Below, in pieces: positions 29,027 to 37,152 of a stretch of DNA of 64,000 nucleotides. Every line of letters starts with the position of its first letter. Position 1 is the stretch's first letter. The stretch is from Paracidovorax oryzae ATCC 19882. GTDB taxonomy: Bacteria > Pseudomonadota > Gammaproteobacteria > Burkholderiales > Burkholderiaceae_C. The position numbers and the translations under genes were made by a program. The stretch spans positions 186,001 to 250,000 of the forward strand of contig NZ_JMKU01000008.1 in the NCBI RefSeq assembly GCF_000687165.1. Reading direction: 5' to 3'. The notes under the pieces were generated by a model that worked only from the letters and a program-made list of their open reading frames with translations, was not told the DNA's origin and ran no database searches.

Positions 29027-29043
29027 ATTAACGCCGTCTTAAT
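29027..29043. promoter_or_regulatory. PmrA-box-like direct repeat in the divergent promoter
   Basis: ATTAAC-GCCGT-CTTAAT matches the PmrA/QseB half-site pattern YTTAAK-N5-YTTAAK (period 11 bases) with mismatches only at the ends of the first half. It is the only AT-rich patch between the PAP2 gene start (29002) and the regulator start (29095), so it is well placed to control both. Confidence 0.55.
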
Positions 29044-29094
29044 AACCCCGCGCCCCGGTCGGCCGCGGTGTCCCGGGGGCGCCACAATGGCGGC

Positions 29095-29793
29095 ATGAGA
29101 ATCCTCGTAGTCGAAGACGATGCCGGCATCGCCGCCGGCCTGCGGAACAATCTGCAGCAGAGAGGCTATGCCGTGGACATCTGCAGCAGCGTGGCCGCAG
29201 CCTGGAGCGCGCTGCGGTTCGAGCGGTTCGACGCCGTGCTGCTGGACCTCGGGCTGCCCGACGGCGATGGCGGGGAACTGCTCACCCGCCTGCGCGGCGC
29301 CCCCGAGGCGCCGCCGGGCGCCCAGCCGCTGCGGTTGCCGGATCCGGCCACCCCGGTGCTGATCCTCACGGCGCGCGACCAGGTCCACCAGCGCATCGCG
29401 GGCCTGGACCAGGGCGCGGACGACTACCTCGCCAAGCCCTTCGACGTGGATGAACTGGAGGCCCGCCTGCGGGCCCTGCTGCGCCGCGCCGCCGGCCGGG
29501 CCTCCCCGGTGATCCGCGTGCACGACATCGAACTGGATCCGGCGGCACGCACCGTGCGGCGCGCCGGCCAGCTGGTGGAGATGTCGCCCCGCGAGTTCTC
29601 CGTGCTGCTCGTGCTGCTCGACGCCCGCGGGCGCGTGCTGTCGCGCCAGCAGATCGAAGAGCGCCTCTACAACTGGCAGAGCGGAGTGGAAAGCAACGCC
29701 ATCGAGGTCCACATCCACCACCTGCGCAAGAAGCTCGGCAGCGAGCGCATCCAGACCATGCGCGGCGTCGGCTATTTCGTACCCTGGGAGTGA
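29095..29793 (+). CDS. OmpR-family response regulator, PmrA/QseB-like
   Basis: 232 residues from ATG at 29095. Receiver: MRILVVEDDAGIAAGL, AVLLDLGLPDGDGGELL (Asp near 51), ILTARD and ADDYLAKPFDVDELEARLRALLRR. DNA-binding domain: MSPREFSVLLVLLDARGRVLSRQQIEERLYNWQSGVESNAIEVHIHHLRKKLG and TMRGVGYF, the PmrA/QseB/BasR spelling. An insert of about 15 residues between the receiver strands (GAPEAPPGAQPLRLPDPA) is longer than usual. It is followed by a sensor kinase and is divergent from two PAP2 phosphatases. Confidence 0.92.
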   Translation: MRILVVEDDAGIAAGLRNNLQQRGYAVDICSSVAAAWSALRFERFDAVLLDLGLPDGDGGELLTRLRGAPEAPPGAQPLRLPDPATPVLILTARDQVHQRIAGLDQGADDYLAKPFDVDELEARLRALLRRAAGRASPVIRVHDIELDPAARTVRRAGQLVEMSPREFSVLLVLLDARGRVLSRQQIEERLYNWQSGVESNAIEVHIHHLRKKLGSERIQTMRGVGYFVPWE

Positions 29794-29801
29794 CGACATC
29801 C

Positions 29802-31187
29802 ATGGCTGCCGCGACACTGGCTTCCGCCCATATTCCCTCGCTCACCCGTCGCTTGCTGCTCTGGACGCTGGGCGTGCTCCTGGTGGTGTGGGCCACCTTC
29901 GTCGGCATGGCCTATCTCACGGGCATCGAGGAAGCCGACGAACTGACCGACGGCCACCTGGCCAGCGTGGCGGCCCTGCTGCTCAACCTGCGGCCCGGCG
30001 AGACGGTCACGCCCGAAGAGGCCACGCGGCGCGCGCCGACGCCGTGGCTGCGGGCGCACGACTACCAGCAATCGCTCAATGTGGTGCAGTGGGACGCTTC
30101 CGGCCGCCTCCTCTCGCACAGCGGCGACGCCCCGCTGCCGCCTTTCGACGTCCCCGAAGGGTTCGCCACCCTGCACCTGGGCAAGCAATCCACGCCGTGG
30201 CGCAGTTTCTCCCAGTGGGACGGCACGCGCTCGCGCAAGGTGGCCGTGCTGCTCGACCTGGAAGAGCGCGACGATCTCGCCGAAGACATCGCCGCGCAGA
30301 TGGTGCAGCCCGGCCTGTGGCTGCTGCCCGTCGTGATGCTCGTGCTGGGTTTCGCGGTGCGGCGCGGCCTGCGGCCGCTCTACACCCTGTCGGAGGACGT
30401 GGCGGCGCTGGACGTGGCCGGCGCCGGGCGCCTGCCCACCGGAGGCACGCTGCGCGAATTCGAATCCGTGGTGGCTTCCATCAACACGCTGCTCGACCGG
30501 CAGCAGGCCGCGCTTGTGCGGGAGCGCCGCCTGGCCAACGAAGTGGCGCACGAGTTGCGCACGCCCCTGTCGTCCATCGTGCTGCAGGCCCGTGCGCTGG
30601 ACGGCGGCCTGGAAGGCCCGGCCCAGGCCGAGGCGCTGGCCCGCATCGGCCAGGACGCGCTGCGCGCCGGCCATGTGCTCAACCAGCTGCTCGCCCTGGC
30701 CCGGGCCAGCCGCACCCGGCTGCATGAGCTGGAGGCCGAGGTCGATCTGGCGGAACTGGCGCGCAGCGTGGCCGCGGATTACGCCCAGGCGGCCTGGCAG
30801 CACGGATCCGCCCTGGGCGTGGCCGCGGACGGCCCCGTGGCGGTGCGCGGCAATGCCGTCCTGCTGGAGATGGCGGTGCGCAACCTCGTGGAGAACGCGC
30901 TGCGCCACACGCCCGCCGGGACGCGGGTGGAGATCCAGGCCGGCGCCGCGGGCAGTGGCGGAGCGTGGCTGCAGGTGTGCGACGACGGCCGGCGCGCGCT
31001 GCCGGGCGGGCCGGAGGGGCAGGCCGCGCGGGCGCCGGTGGACAGCCTGCACCTCGGGCACGAAATCATCTTCCGGGTGGCCGAGGCGCACGGAGGGCGT
31101 TTCGGCGAGGAGCCCGCGCCCGCGCCTTTCACCACGTGTTACCGGGTGGAACTGCGGACTGCCCCGGGGGCGGGGACCCCCGGCTAA
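29802..31187 (+). CDS. Sensor histidine kinase with a degenerate ATP lid
   Basis: 461 residues from ATG at 29802; a GTG at 29790 overlapping the regulator stop (GTGA) is the alternative start. Two membrane helices (LLLWTLGVLLVVWATFVGMAYL and PGLWLLPVVMLVLGFAV) flank a periplasmic domain of about 130 residues. H-box LANEVAHELRTPLSSIVLQA and N-box AVRNLVENALRHTP are intact. The remaining ATP-binding region is odd: G1 reads QVCDDGRRALPGG, no F-box is visible, and the place of the GLGL G2 motif is taken by DSLHLGHEIIFRVAEAHGG. It pairs with the preceding PmrA/QseB-like regulator. Phosphotransfer capacity of the shortened lid is uncertain. Confidence 0.88.
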   Translation: MAAATLASAHIPSLTRRLLLWTLGVLLVVWATFVGMAYLTGIEEADELTDGHLASVAALLLNLRPGETVTPEEATRRAPTPWLRAHDYQQSLNVVQWDASGRLLSHSGDAPLPPFDVPEGFATLHLGKQSTPWRSFSQWDGTRSRKVAVLLDLEERDDLAEDIAAQMVQPGLWLLPVVMLVLGFAVRRGLRPLYTLSEDVAALDVAGAGRLPTGGTLREFESVVASINTLLDRQQAALVRERRLANEVAHELRTPLSSIVLQARALDGGLEGPAQAEALARIGQDALRAGHVLNQLLALARASRTRLHELEAEVDLAELARSVAADYAQAAWQHGSALGVAADGPVAVRGNAVLLEMAVRNLVENALRHTPAGTRVEIQAGAAGSGGAWLQVCDDGRRALPGGPEGQAARAPVDSLHLGHEIIFRVAEAHGGRFGEEPAPAPFTTCYRVELRTAPGAGTPG

Positions 31188-31304
31188 AATGTGCCGGTTA
31201 CGAAGCGGTTACCGCCGCCGGGCGCCACCGACAATGCACCGGCCCCGCCCGTGTCCTGCACACGGTCCGGGCGCTCCATCCCCACCCTTGAATGGAACCA
31301 CCCC

Positions 31305-32369
31305 ATGCCACTCGTCTCGATGCGCGAAATGCTCGACCATGCCGCTGAAAACCTCTACGGCATTCCCGCCTTCAACGTCAACAACCTGGAGCAGGTGCAG
31401 GCGGTGATGTCGGCGGCCGACGAGGTCGGTGCCCCGGTGATCCTCCAGGCAAGCGCCGGGGCCCGCAAATATGCTGGCGAGCCCTTCATCAAGCACCTCA
31501 TCCAGGCCGCCGCCGAGATGTATCCCCACATCCCCCTGGTGATGCACCAGGACCACGGCACCAGCCCCGAGGTGTGCCAGGGCGCGCTGAACCTGGGCTT
31601 CGGCTCGGTGATGATGGACGGCTCCCTGATGTCCGACGGCAAGACGCCGTCCTCGTTCGACTACAACGTCGATGTCACGCAGAAGGTCGTGGCCATGGCC
31701 CACAAGGTCGGCGCGACGGTGGAAGGCGAACTGGGCTGCCTCGGCAACCTGGAAACCGGCGATGCCGGCGAGGAAGACGGCATCGGCGCCGAGGGCAAGC
31801 TGGACCACAGCCAGATGCTGACCGATCCCGAAGAGGCCGCCCAGTTCGTGAAGGCCACCCAGCTCGACGCGCTGGCCATCGCCATCGGCACCAGCCACGG
31901 CGCCTACAAGTTCAGCCGCCCGCCCACGGGCGACATCCTGGCCATCAGCCGGGTCAAGGAAATCCACGCCCGCATCCCCAACACCCACCTGGTGATGCAC
32001 GGCTCGTCCTCCGTGCCGCAGGAACTGCTGGCCATCATCAACCAGTACGGCGGCAAGATGAAGGAAACCTACGGCGTGCCCGTGAAGGAAATCCAGGAAG
32101 CCATCAAGTACGGCGTGCGCAAGATCAACATCGACACCGACATCCGCCTGGCGATGACCGGCGCCGTGCGCAAGTTCCTCGCCGAGAATCCCGACAAGTT
32201 CGACGCCCGCGAGTGGCTCAAGCCCGCCCGCGAAGCTGCCAAGCAGATCTGCAAGCAGCGCTACATCGAGTTCGGCTGCGAGGGCCAGGCTGCGAAGATC
32301 AAGGGCCGCACCCTGCAGGCGATGGCCGGCCTGTACGCCTCCGGCGCGCTGGCACAGGTGGTGAACTGA
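31305..32369 (+). CDS. fba: Class II fructose-bisphosphate aldolase
   Basis: 354 residues. [27 protein letters not shown] opens the barrel; zinc ligands are in [11 protein letters not shown] (His pair) and [11 protein letters not shown] (Glu), and [17 protein letters not shown] and [15 protein letters not shown] complete the class IIB active site. It cleaves fructose 1,6-bisphosphate to triose phosphates; in some betaproteobacteria the same enzyme (CbbA) serves the Calvin cycle, but no other cbb-specific gene is present here. The ATG at 31305 lies 117 bases after the sensor kinase gene. Confidence 0.96.
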   Translation: MPLVSMREMLDHAAENLYGIPAFNVNNLEQVQAVMSAADEVGAPVILQASAGARKYAGEPFIKHLIQAAAEMYPHIPLVMHQDHGTSPEVCQGALNLGFGSVMMDGSLMSDGKTPSSFDYNVDVTQKVVAMAHKVGATVEGELGCLGNLETGDAGEEDGIGAEGKLDHSQMLTDPEEAAQFVKATQLDALAIAIGTSHGAYKFSRPPTGDILAISRVKEIHARIPNTHLVMHGSSSVPQELLAIINQYGGKMKETYGVPVKEIQEAIKYGVRKINIDTDIRLAMTGAVRKFLAENPDKFDAREWLKPAREAAKQICKQRYIEFGCEGQAAKIKGRTLQAMAGLYASGALAQVVN

Positions 32370-32499
32370 CGCACCGGGAGCGGCGCGGCGGGTTCGGGTT
32401 AAGCTCGGACCCCGCCTTCCGGCCGGGCCGCGTCCTTCGCCGCCGACCGCCCGGATGTCCGCGGGGTTCTTCCGCATTCCTTTCGAGGCGCCCAGTTCC

Positions 32500-33270
32500 G
32501 TGAAAAAGCCGCCCCTGTCGTTCCTGCCCGCGCGCGCGGGCCTGTACCTTCCACTTGCCGGTGCCGTCCTGCTGTCCCTCGCGGCCTGCGCTCCGGTGCA
32601 GCCGTCGCTGCCGCACGTCGGCCGGGCCCAGGTCGAACTGCCCCCGGGCGACTGGGAGGTGCTGCAGCGCGGCAAGCAGACGGTCGTGGACGTGCTGCCC
32701 GACGACACGGCCGACGACCTGCCGATGGAGACCTCCGTCATGGGCCTGCGCGGCCCTGGCAAGGACCGTCCGCTCCTGGCCCTGGTCTTCGTGCAGACCA
32801 ACGCCACCAACTACCCGCGCGACACCACGCTGTGGACGCTGCCCTGCCCGCAGCAGGACGGCGTGTTCGTGGAGGACCGCACCCGCGGCAGCCCGGCCCG
32901 TGCCGACTGCCTGCGCTACCGCCGTCGCGCAGATACGGGCAACTACCTTGCGCTCAGCCGCCCCGGCGTGTCCCGATGGATGGCGGAGCAGCGCCTGGCC
33001 CCCGGCGTGCCCTATTCGCACGTGATGTACCGCTACGCGAACAACGGCGGCGGTTTCATCTCGGTGGACGTGGTCGCGGCCCAGAGCCTGCTGCGGCCCG
33101 TCACCCACACCAATGATGAGTTCCTCCTGGCCGGGCGGCCCGCGTTCCGCTGGAGCGAGAAGCTCGCCGACGCGGCGCGCCTGAGCGTGTCGATGATGGA
33201 TGGACGGATGGTCTTTCCGCCGTTCCCCATTCCGCCCGAGGTTCCTCCCGCCATTCCCCCCGCGCGGTGA
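32500..33270 (+). CDS. Putative lipoprotein of unknown function
   Basis: 256 residues from GTG at 32500 (VKKPPLSFLPARAGLYL); ATG at 32455 would add 15 residues ahead of the basic KK start. The signal ends in VLLSLAACAP, a lipobox with Cys near residue 30. The mature part (RAQVELPPGDWEVLQRGKQTVV, then ALVFVQTNATNYPRDTTLWTLPCPQQD and RADCLRYRRRADTGNYLALS) has no family I recognise. It contains two further Cys that could form a disulfide, and ends in a Pro-rich tail (FPPFPIPPEVPPAIPPAR). It stands alone between fba and fadD. An envelope protein; function unknown. Confidence 0.68.
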   Translation: MKKPPLSFLPARAGLYLPLAGAVLLSLAACAPVQPSLPHVGRAQVELPPGDWEVLQRGKQTVVDVLPDDTADDLPMETSVMGLRGPGKDRPLLALVFVQTNATNYPRDTTLWTLPCPQQDGVFVEDRTRGSPARADCLRYRRRADTGNYLALSRPGVSRWMAEQRLAPGVPYSHVMYRYANNGGGFISVDVVAAQSLLRPVTHTNDEFLLAGRPAFRWSEKLADAARLSVSMMDGRMVFPPFPIPPEVPPAIPPAR

Positions 33271-33396
33271 CGGCCGGGTGGTCCCGCGCCTCCGCTCCTG
33301 CGGAGCGGGCGCTAGGGTAAGCCCAGACACGCACCCGGGGCCGGTACCCCGAGAATGCGGGTTTCTTTGTAACAGCAGGTTCTGGAGACATACAGC

Positions 33397-35082
33397 ATGA
33401 ACGACCGTCCGTGGCTTGCCGCGTATCCTGAAGGGGTGCCGGCCGACATCGACCCGGCGCAGTACCCGTCGCTCGTCGCCCTGATGGAGGAGGCCTTCCG
33501 GCAGCACGCGGACCGCACGGCCTACAGTTTCATGGGCAAGGACATCAGCTTCGCCGAGACCGAGGTGCAAAGTCGCCACTTGGCCGCCTACCTGCAGGGC
33601 CTGGGCCTCGCCCGCGGCGACCGCGTGGCGGTCATGATGCCCAACGTGCCGCAGTACCCGGTCGCCGTCGCGGCCATCCTGCGCGCCGGGTTCGTGGCCG
33701 TGAACGTGAACCCGCTCTACACGCCGCGCGAACTCGAGCACCAGCTCAAGGACTCGGGCGCGAAGGCGATCATCATCATCGAGAACTTCGCCGCGACGCT
33801 GCAGGCCTGCATCGGCGCGACGCAGGTGCAGCACGTGGTGCTGTGCGCCATGGGCGACCAGCTGGGCCTGCTCAAGGGGCTGGTCGTGAACTACGTGGTC
33901 CGCAAGGTCAAGAAGCTGGTGCCGGCCTTCTCGCTGCCGGGCGCCGTGCGCTTCAACGACGCGGTCGCCAAGGGCGCGCGCGGCACCCTGCAGAAGCCCG
34001 ACCTGCGGCCCGACGACGTCGCGCTGCTGCAGTACACCGGCGGCACCACCGGGGTGTCGAAGGGCGCCGTGCTGCTGCACCGCAACCTGATCGCCAACGT
34101 GCTGCAGTCGGAGGCCTGGAACGAGCCCGCGATGCGCAAGATCCCGGCGGGCGTGCAGCCCGCGAGCGTCTGCGCGCTGCCGCTCTACCATATCTTCGCG
34201 TTCACCGCGAACATGATGCTGGCCATGCGCACCGGCGCCAAGACTATCCTGATCCCCAACCCGCGCGACCTCGCCGCGGTGCTCAAGGAACTCTCCAAAC
34301 ACACCTTCCACAGCTTCCCGGCCGTGAACACGCTCTTCAACGGCCTGGCCAACCACCCGGACTTCAACACGGTGGACTGGAAGAACCTCAAGGTGTCCGT
34401 CGGCGGCGGCATGGCCGTGCAGAGCGCGGTGGCGCGCCTGTGGCTCGAGAAGACCGGCTGCCCCATCTGCGAGGGCTACGGCCTGTCGGAGACCAGCCCC
34501 TCGGCGAGCTGCAATCCCGTCACCACGAAGGAATACACCGGCACCATCGGCGTGCCCATTCCCAGCACGCGCATGAAGCTCATCGACGACGAAGGCCGCA
34601 CGGTGACCGAGCCCGGCCGCGCCGGCGAGATCGTCATCCACGGCCCGCAGGTCATGGCCGGCTACTGGCAGCGGCCCGACGAGACGGCCAAGGTCATGAC
34701 CGAGGACGGCTACTTCAAGACCGGCGACATCGGCACCATGGACGAGCGCGGCTTCTTCAAGATCGTGGACCGCAAGAAGGACATGGTGCTGGTCAGCGGC
34801 TTCAACGTCTACCCGAACGAAGTGGAGGATGTGGTGGCCGCGCTGCCGGGCGTGATGGAATGCGCGGTGGTGGGCGTGCCCGACGAGAAGACCGGCGAGG
34901 CCGTGAAGCTCGTCATCGTCCGGAAGGACCCGGAGCTGACCGAAGCCCAGGTGCGCGAGTTCTGCAAGTCCAACCTCACCGGCTACAAGCAGCCGCGCCT
35001 GGTCGAGTTCCGCGAATCGCTGCCCAAGACGCCCGTGGGCAAGATCCTGCGCCGCGAACTGCGCGACAGCAAGAAGGCCTGA
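33397..35082 (+). CDS. fadD: Long-chain acyl-CoA synthetase (FadD-like AMP-forming ligase)
   Basis: 561 residues. The P-loop AMP-binding motif YTGGTTGVSKGAVLLH is near residue 215; VKLYEGYGLSE-type motif appears as ICEGYGLSETSP near 365; the adenylate-forming hinge YFKTGDIGTMDERGFFKIVDRKKDMVLVSGFNVYPNEVED is near 450, and the catalytic Lys sits in LPKTPVGKILRREL at the C-terminus. It activates long-chain fatty acids to acyl-CoA at the inner membrane. It has a terminator directly after it. ATG at 33397 follows GGAGACATACAGC. Confidence 0.92.
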   Translation: MNDRPWLAAYPEGVPADIDPAQYPSLVALMEEAFRQHADRTAYSFMGKDISFAETEVQSRHLAAYLQGLGLARGDRVAVMMPNVPQYPVAVAAILRAGFVAVNVNPLYTPRELEHQLKDSGAKAIIIIENFAATLQACIGATQVQHVVLCAMGDQLGLLKGLVVNYVVRKVKKLVPAFSLPGAVRFNDAVAKGARGTLQKPDLRPDDVALLQYTGGTTGVSKGAVLLHRNLIANVLQSEAWNEPAMRKIPAGVQPASVCALPLYHIFAFTANMMLAMRTGAKTILIPNPRDLAAVLKELSKHTFHSFPAVNTLFNGLANHPDFNTVDWKNLKVSVGGGMAVQSAVARLWLEKTGCPICEGYGLSETSPSASCNPVTTKEYTGTIGVPIPSTRMKLIDDEGRTVTEPGRAGEIVIHGPQVMAGYWQRPDETAKVMTEDGYFKTGDIGTMDERGFFKIVDRKKDMVLVSGFNVYPNEVEDVVAALPGVMECAVVGVPDEKTGEAVKLVIVRKDPELTEAQVREFCKSNLTGYKQPRLVEFRESLPKTPVGKILRRELRDSKKA

Positions 35083-35100
35083 CGGGCCATTCGCCCAGCG

Positions 35101-35129
35101 GCCGGCGGCGCAGTGCCGCCGGCTTTTTT
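35101..35129 (+). terminator. Rho-independent terminator after fadD
   Basis: Nine-bp stem GCCGGCGGC/GCCGCCGGC (35101-35109 with 35115-35123), loop GCAGT, then six T. It lies 18 bases after the fadD stop and 3 bases before the next start codon, so the T-run forms part of the nucleosidase leader. Confidence 0.88.
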
Positions 35130-35132
35130 GCC

Positions 35133-35894
35133 ATGCCCCGAACCGCCATCCTCAGCGCCCTGCCCGAAGAGCAGGCCGGACTCTCCTCCGCCCTGCAGGC
35201 GCCTGAACGCGTCGTGCACGCCGGCAGGACGTTCTTCTGCGGCACGCTCGAAGGGCAGGACGTGGTGCTGGCCCTGTCCGGCATCGGCAAGGTGGCGGCG
35301 GCCACCACCGCCACGGCGCTCGTCGAACGCTTCGGCGCCGCGCGCATCGTGTTCACGGGCGTGGCGGGCGGCATGGGGGACGGCGTGCAGGTGGGCGACG
35401 TGGTGGTCGCGCACGACTACCTGCAGCACGACATGGACGCATCGCCCCTGTTCCCTCGCTGGGAACTGCCCGGCTACGGCCGCGCCCGGCTGGCGTGCGA
35501 CCCGCATCTGGCCGGCCTGCTCTCGGCGGCGGTGGATGATTGCCTGCAGCATCCGGACCTGGGCACGCCGGCCGGCGACACGGAGGGCTCCGCGCGCGTA
35601 CCCCGCCGCCACACCGGCCTCGTTGCCAGCGGTGACCTGTTCGTCTCCACCGCGACGGGCGCCAGGGCCTTGTGCGATGCCCTGCGCGCCGCGGACCACG
35701 ACGTGCTGGCCGTCGAGATGGAAGGCGCCGCGGTCGCCCAGGTCTGCGCGGATTACCGTGTCCCCTTCGGCGCCATGCGCACCATCTCCGACCGCGCCGA
35801 CGACACCGCCCACGTGGACTTCGCCCGCTTCGTGGAGACCGTGGCCGCGCGCTATGCGTACCGCATCACCCGCCGCTTGCTGCAAATGCTTTAA
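35133..35894 (+). CDS. mtn: 5'-methylthioadenosine/S-adenosylhomocysteine nucleosidase
   Basis: 253 residues. Purine phosphorylase-family fold: AILSALPEEQAGLSSAL (catalytic Glu of the LxAxxxE motif), LSGIGKVAAATTATAL, VFTGVAGGMGDGVQVGDVVVAHDYLQHDMD, and the nucleoside-binding VEMEGAAVAQVC with RTISDRADD carrying the catalytic Asp. It removes adenine from MTA and SAH, linking to polyamine and methylation by-products; speH in this window produces the precursor of MTA. An insert with DTEGSARVPRRHTG is seen near residue 150. It lacks a clear ribosome site because a terminator ends just upstream. Confidence 0.9.
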   Translation: MPRTAILSALPEEQAGLSSALQAPERVVHAGRTFFCGTLEGQDVVLALSGIGKVAAATTATALVERFGAARIVFTGVAGGMGDGVQVGDVVVAHDYLQHDMDASPLFPRWELPGYGRARLACDPHLAGLLSAAVDDCLQHPDLGTPAGDTEGSARVPRRHTGLVASGDLFVSTATGARALCDALRAADHDVLAVEMEGAAVAQVCADYRVPFGAMRTISDRADDTAHVDFARFVETVAARYAYRITRRLLQML

Positions 35895-35931
35895 ACAAGA
35901 GGAACCGGCTCCGCCGGGCCACTGGCGTCGT

Positions 35932-35966
35932 CCCCCTGGGGGGAAGGCGCGCAGCGCCTCAGGGGG
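35932..35966. repeat. Nested palindromic intergenic element
   Basis: Outer arms CCCCCT (35932-35937) and AGGGGG (35961-35966) enclose an inner perfect hairpin AGGCGC-GCA-GCGCCT (35945-35959). From memory, elements of this spelling recur in intergenic regions of Comamonadaceae genomes; only this copy was noticed in the window. It lies between the converging mtn and corA genes and could also fold as a bidirectional terminator, though it lacks T-runs. Confidence 0.55.
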
Positions 35967-35969
35967 GAT

Positions 35970-36956
35970 TCACTTCAACCAGCCGCGCTTGCGGAAGTAC
36001 CACATGGGCCCCACCGCGCTCGCCACCATCAGCGCGATGCCGTAGGCGTAGCCGTAGCTCCACTGCAGCTCCGGCATGAACTGGAAGTTCATCCCGTACA
36101 CGCTCGCGATGAGCGTGGGCGGCAGCAGCGCGACGCTCGCCACCGAGAAGATCTTGATGATCTTGTTCTGGTTGATGTTGATGAAGCCGACCGTGGCGTC
36201 CATCAGGAAGTTGATCTTGTCGAAGAGGAACGCCGTGTGGTTGTCCAGCGACTCGATGTCGCGCAGGATCTGCCGCGCGTCCTCGAACTGCTCGGCGTTC
36301 AGCATCTTGCTGCGCATCATGAAGCTCACGGCGCGGCGCGTGTCCATCACGTTGCGGCGGATGCGGCCGTTCAGGTCCTCCTGGCGGGCGATGGCGGCCA
36401 GCACCTCGCCGGCGCGCGCATCCGTCACGTCGCCCGCCAGCACCTGGGTGCTCACTTCCTTCAACTCGTCGTAGATGCCCTCGAGCGTGTCGGCGGAGTA
36501 TTCCGCGTCCAGGTCGAACAGCTTGAGCAGCACTTCCTTGGCATCCTCGATCAGGCCCGGGGCCCGGCGCGCGCGCATGCGCAGCAGCCGGAAGACGGGC
36601 AGGTCCTCGTCGTGGATGGAAAACAGCACGCCCTTGCTCTTGAGCGTGTCGTTGACCAGGTTGAGGATGAAGGCCACGCGCACCGAGCGCGGGTTGTCCT
36701 CGTCGTCGATCAGGAAGTCGCTGCGGATGTGCAGCTCGCCGTTGTCTTCCTCGTAGAAGCGGGCGGATTCCTCGATGTCCTCGTCCATCGCGTCCGCGGG
36801 GATCTGCAGCCCGTAGTGCTGCTTGATCCAGCGCTTTTCCTCGAGCGTGGGCGATTCCAGGTCCACCCAGATCGGCTGGAAGCGTGCGAGGTCTTCCAGG
36901 GATTCGATCTCTTCCTGGACGAGTCGGCCGTTGGCGAGCGTGAAGATGTTGAGCAT
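35970..36956 (-). CDS. corA: CorA-type magnesium/cobalt transporter
   Basis: 328 residues. A large acidic N-terminal cytoplasmic funnel (MDEDIEESARFYEEDNGELHIR, RVAFILNLVNDTLKSKGVLFSIHDEDLPVFRLL) leads to the long pore helix (FLFDKINFLMDATVGFININQNKIIKIFSVASVALLPPTLIASVYGMNF); the YGMNF selectivity motif is followed by the second membrane helix and a basic KRGWLK end. It is a pentameric inner-membrane channel for Mg2+. A 45-base stem-loop lies 60-104 bases upstream of the start, in the expected leader of the transcript. Confidence 0.95.
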   Translation of the reverse strand: MLNIFTLANGRLVQEEIESLEDLARFQPIWVDLESPTLEEKRWIKQHYGLQIPADAMDEDIEESARFYEEDNGELHIRSDFLIDDEDNPRSVRVAFILNLVNDTLKSKGVLFSIHDEDLPVFRLLRMRARRAPGLIEDAKEVLLKLFDLDAEYSADTLEGIYDELKEVSTQVLAGDVTDARAGEVLAAIARQEDLNGRIRRNVMDTRRAVSFMMRSKMLNAEQFEDARQILRDIESLDNHTAFLFDKINFLMDATVGFININQNKIIKIFSVASVALLPPTLIASVYGMNFQFMPELQWSYGYAYGIALMVASAVGPMWYFRKRGWLK

Positions 36957-37015
36957 GGGCTCGTTCCCGGTGGGTTGGCGCTGCGGCGCCGTTGGCGAAG
37001 GGGTGCGGGGGAGGT

Positions 37016-37060
37016 GCTTTCAACCCCCCGAAGGCCCTGGGCGTGCCGGGAGTTGAAAGC
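37016..37060 (-). promoter_or_regulatory. Long stem-loop in the corA leader
   Basis: Two 13-base arms (37016-37028, GCTTTCAACCCCC, and 37048-37060, GGGAGTTGAAAGC) pair with one mismatch around a 19-base loop; with a one-base bulge the pairing extends by GGT/ACC. No T-run follows on the minus strand, so it is not an ordinary terminator. A regulatory leader role is possible; it might also be a regulator binding site. Confidence 0.5.
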
Positions 37061-37152
37061 TACCGACTGGGGTAGGTTTCCACGGAGCTTTCTCCAAAAA
37101 GCAAGCTGCGAATTATCGCATTGCGCAAGAGTGGCCGTGTGACGGCCGTGTG

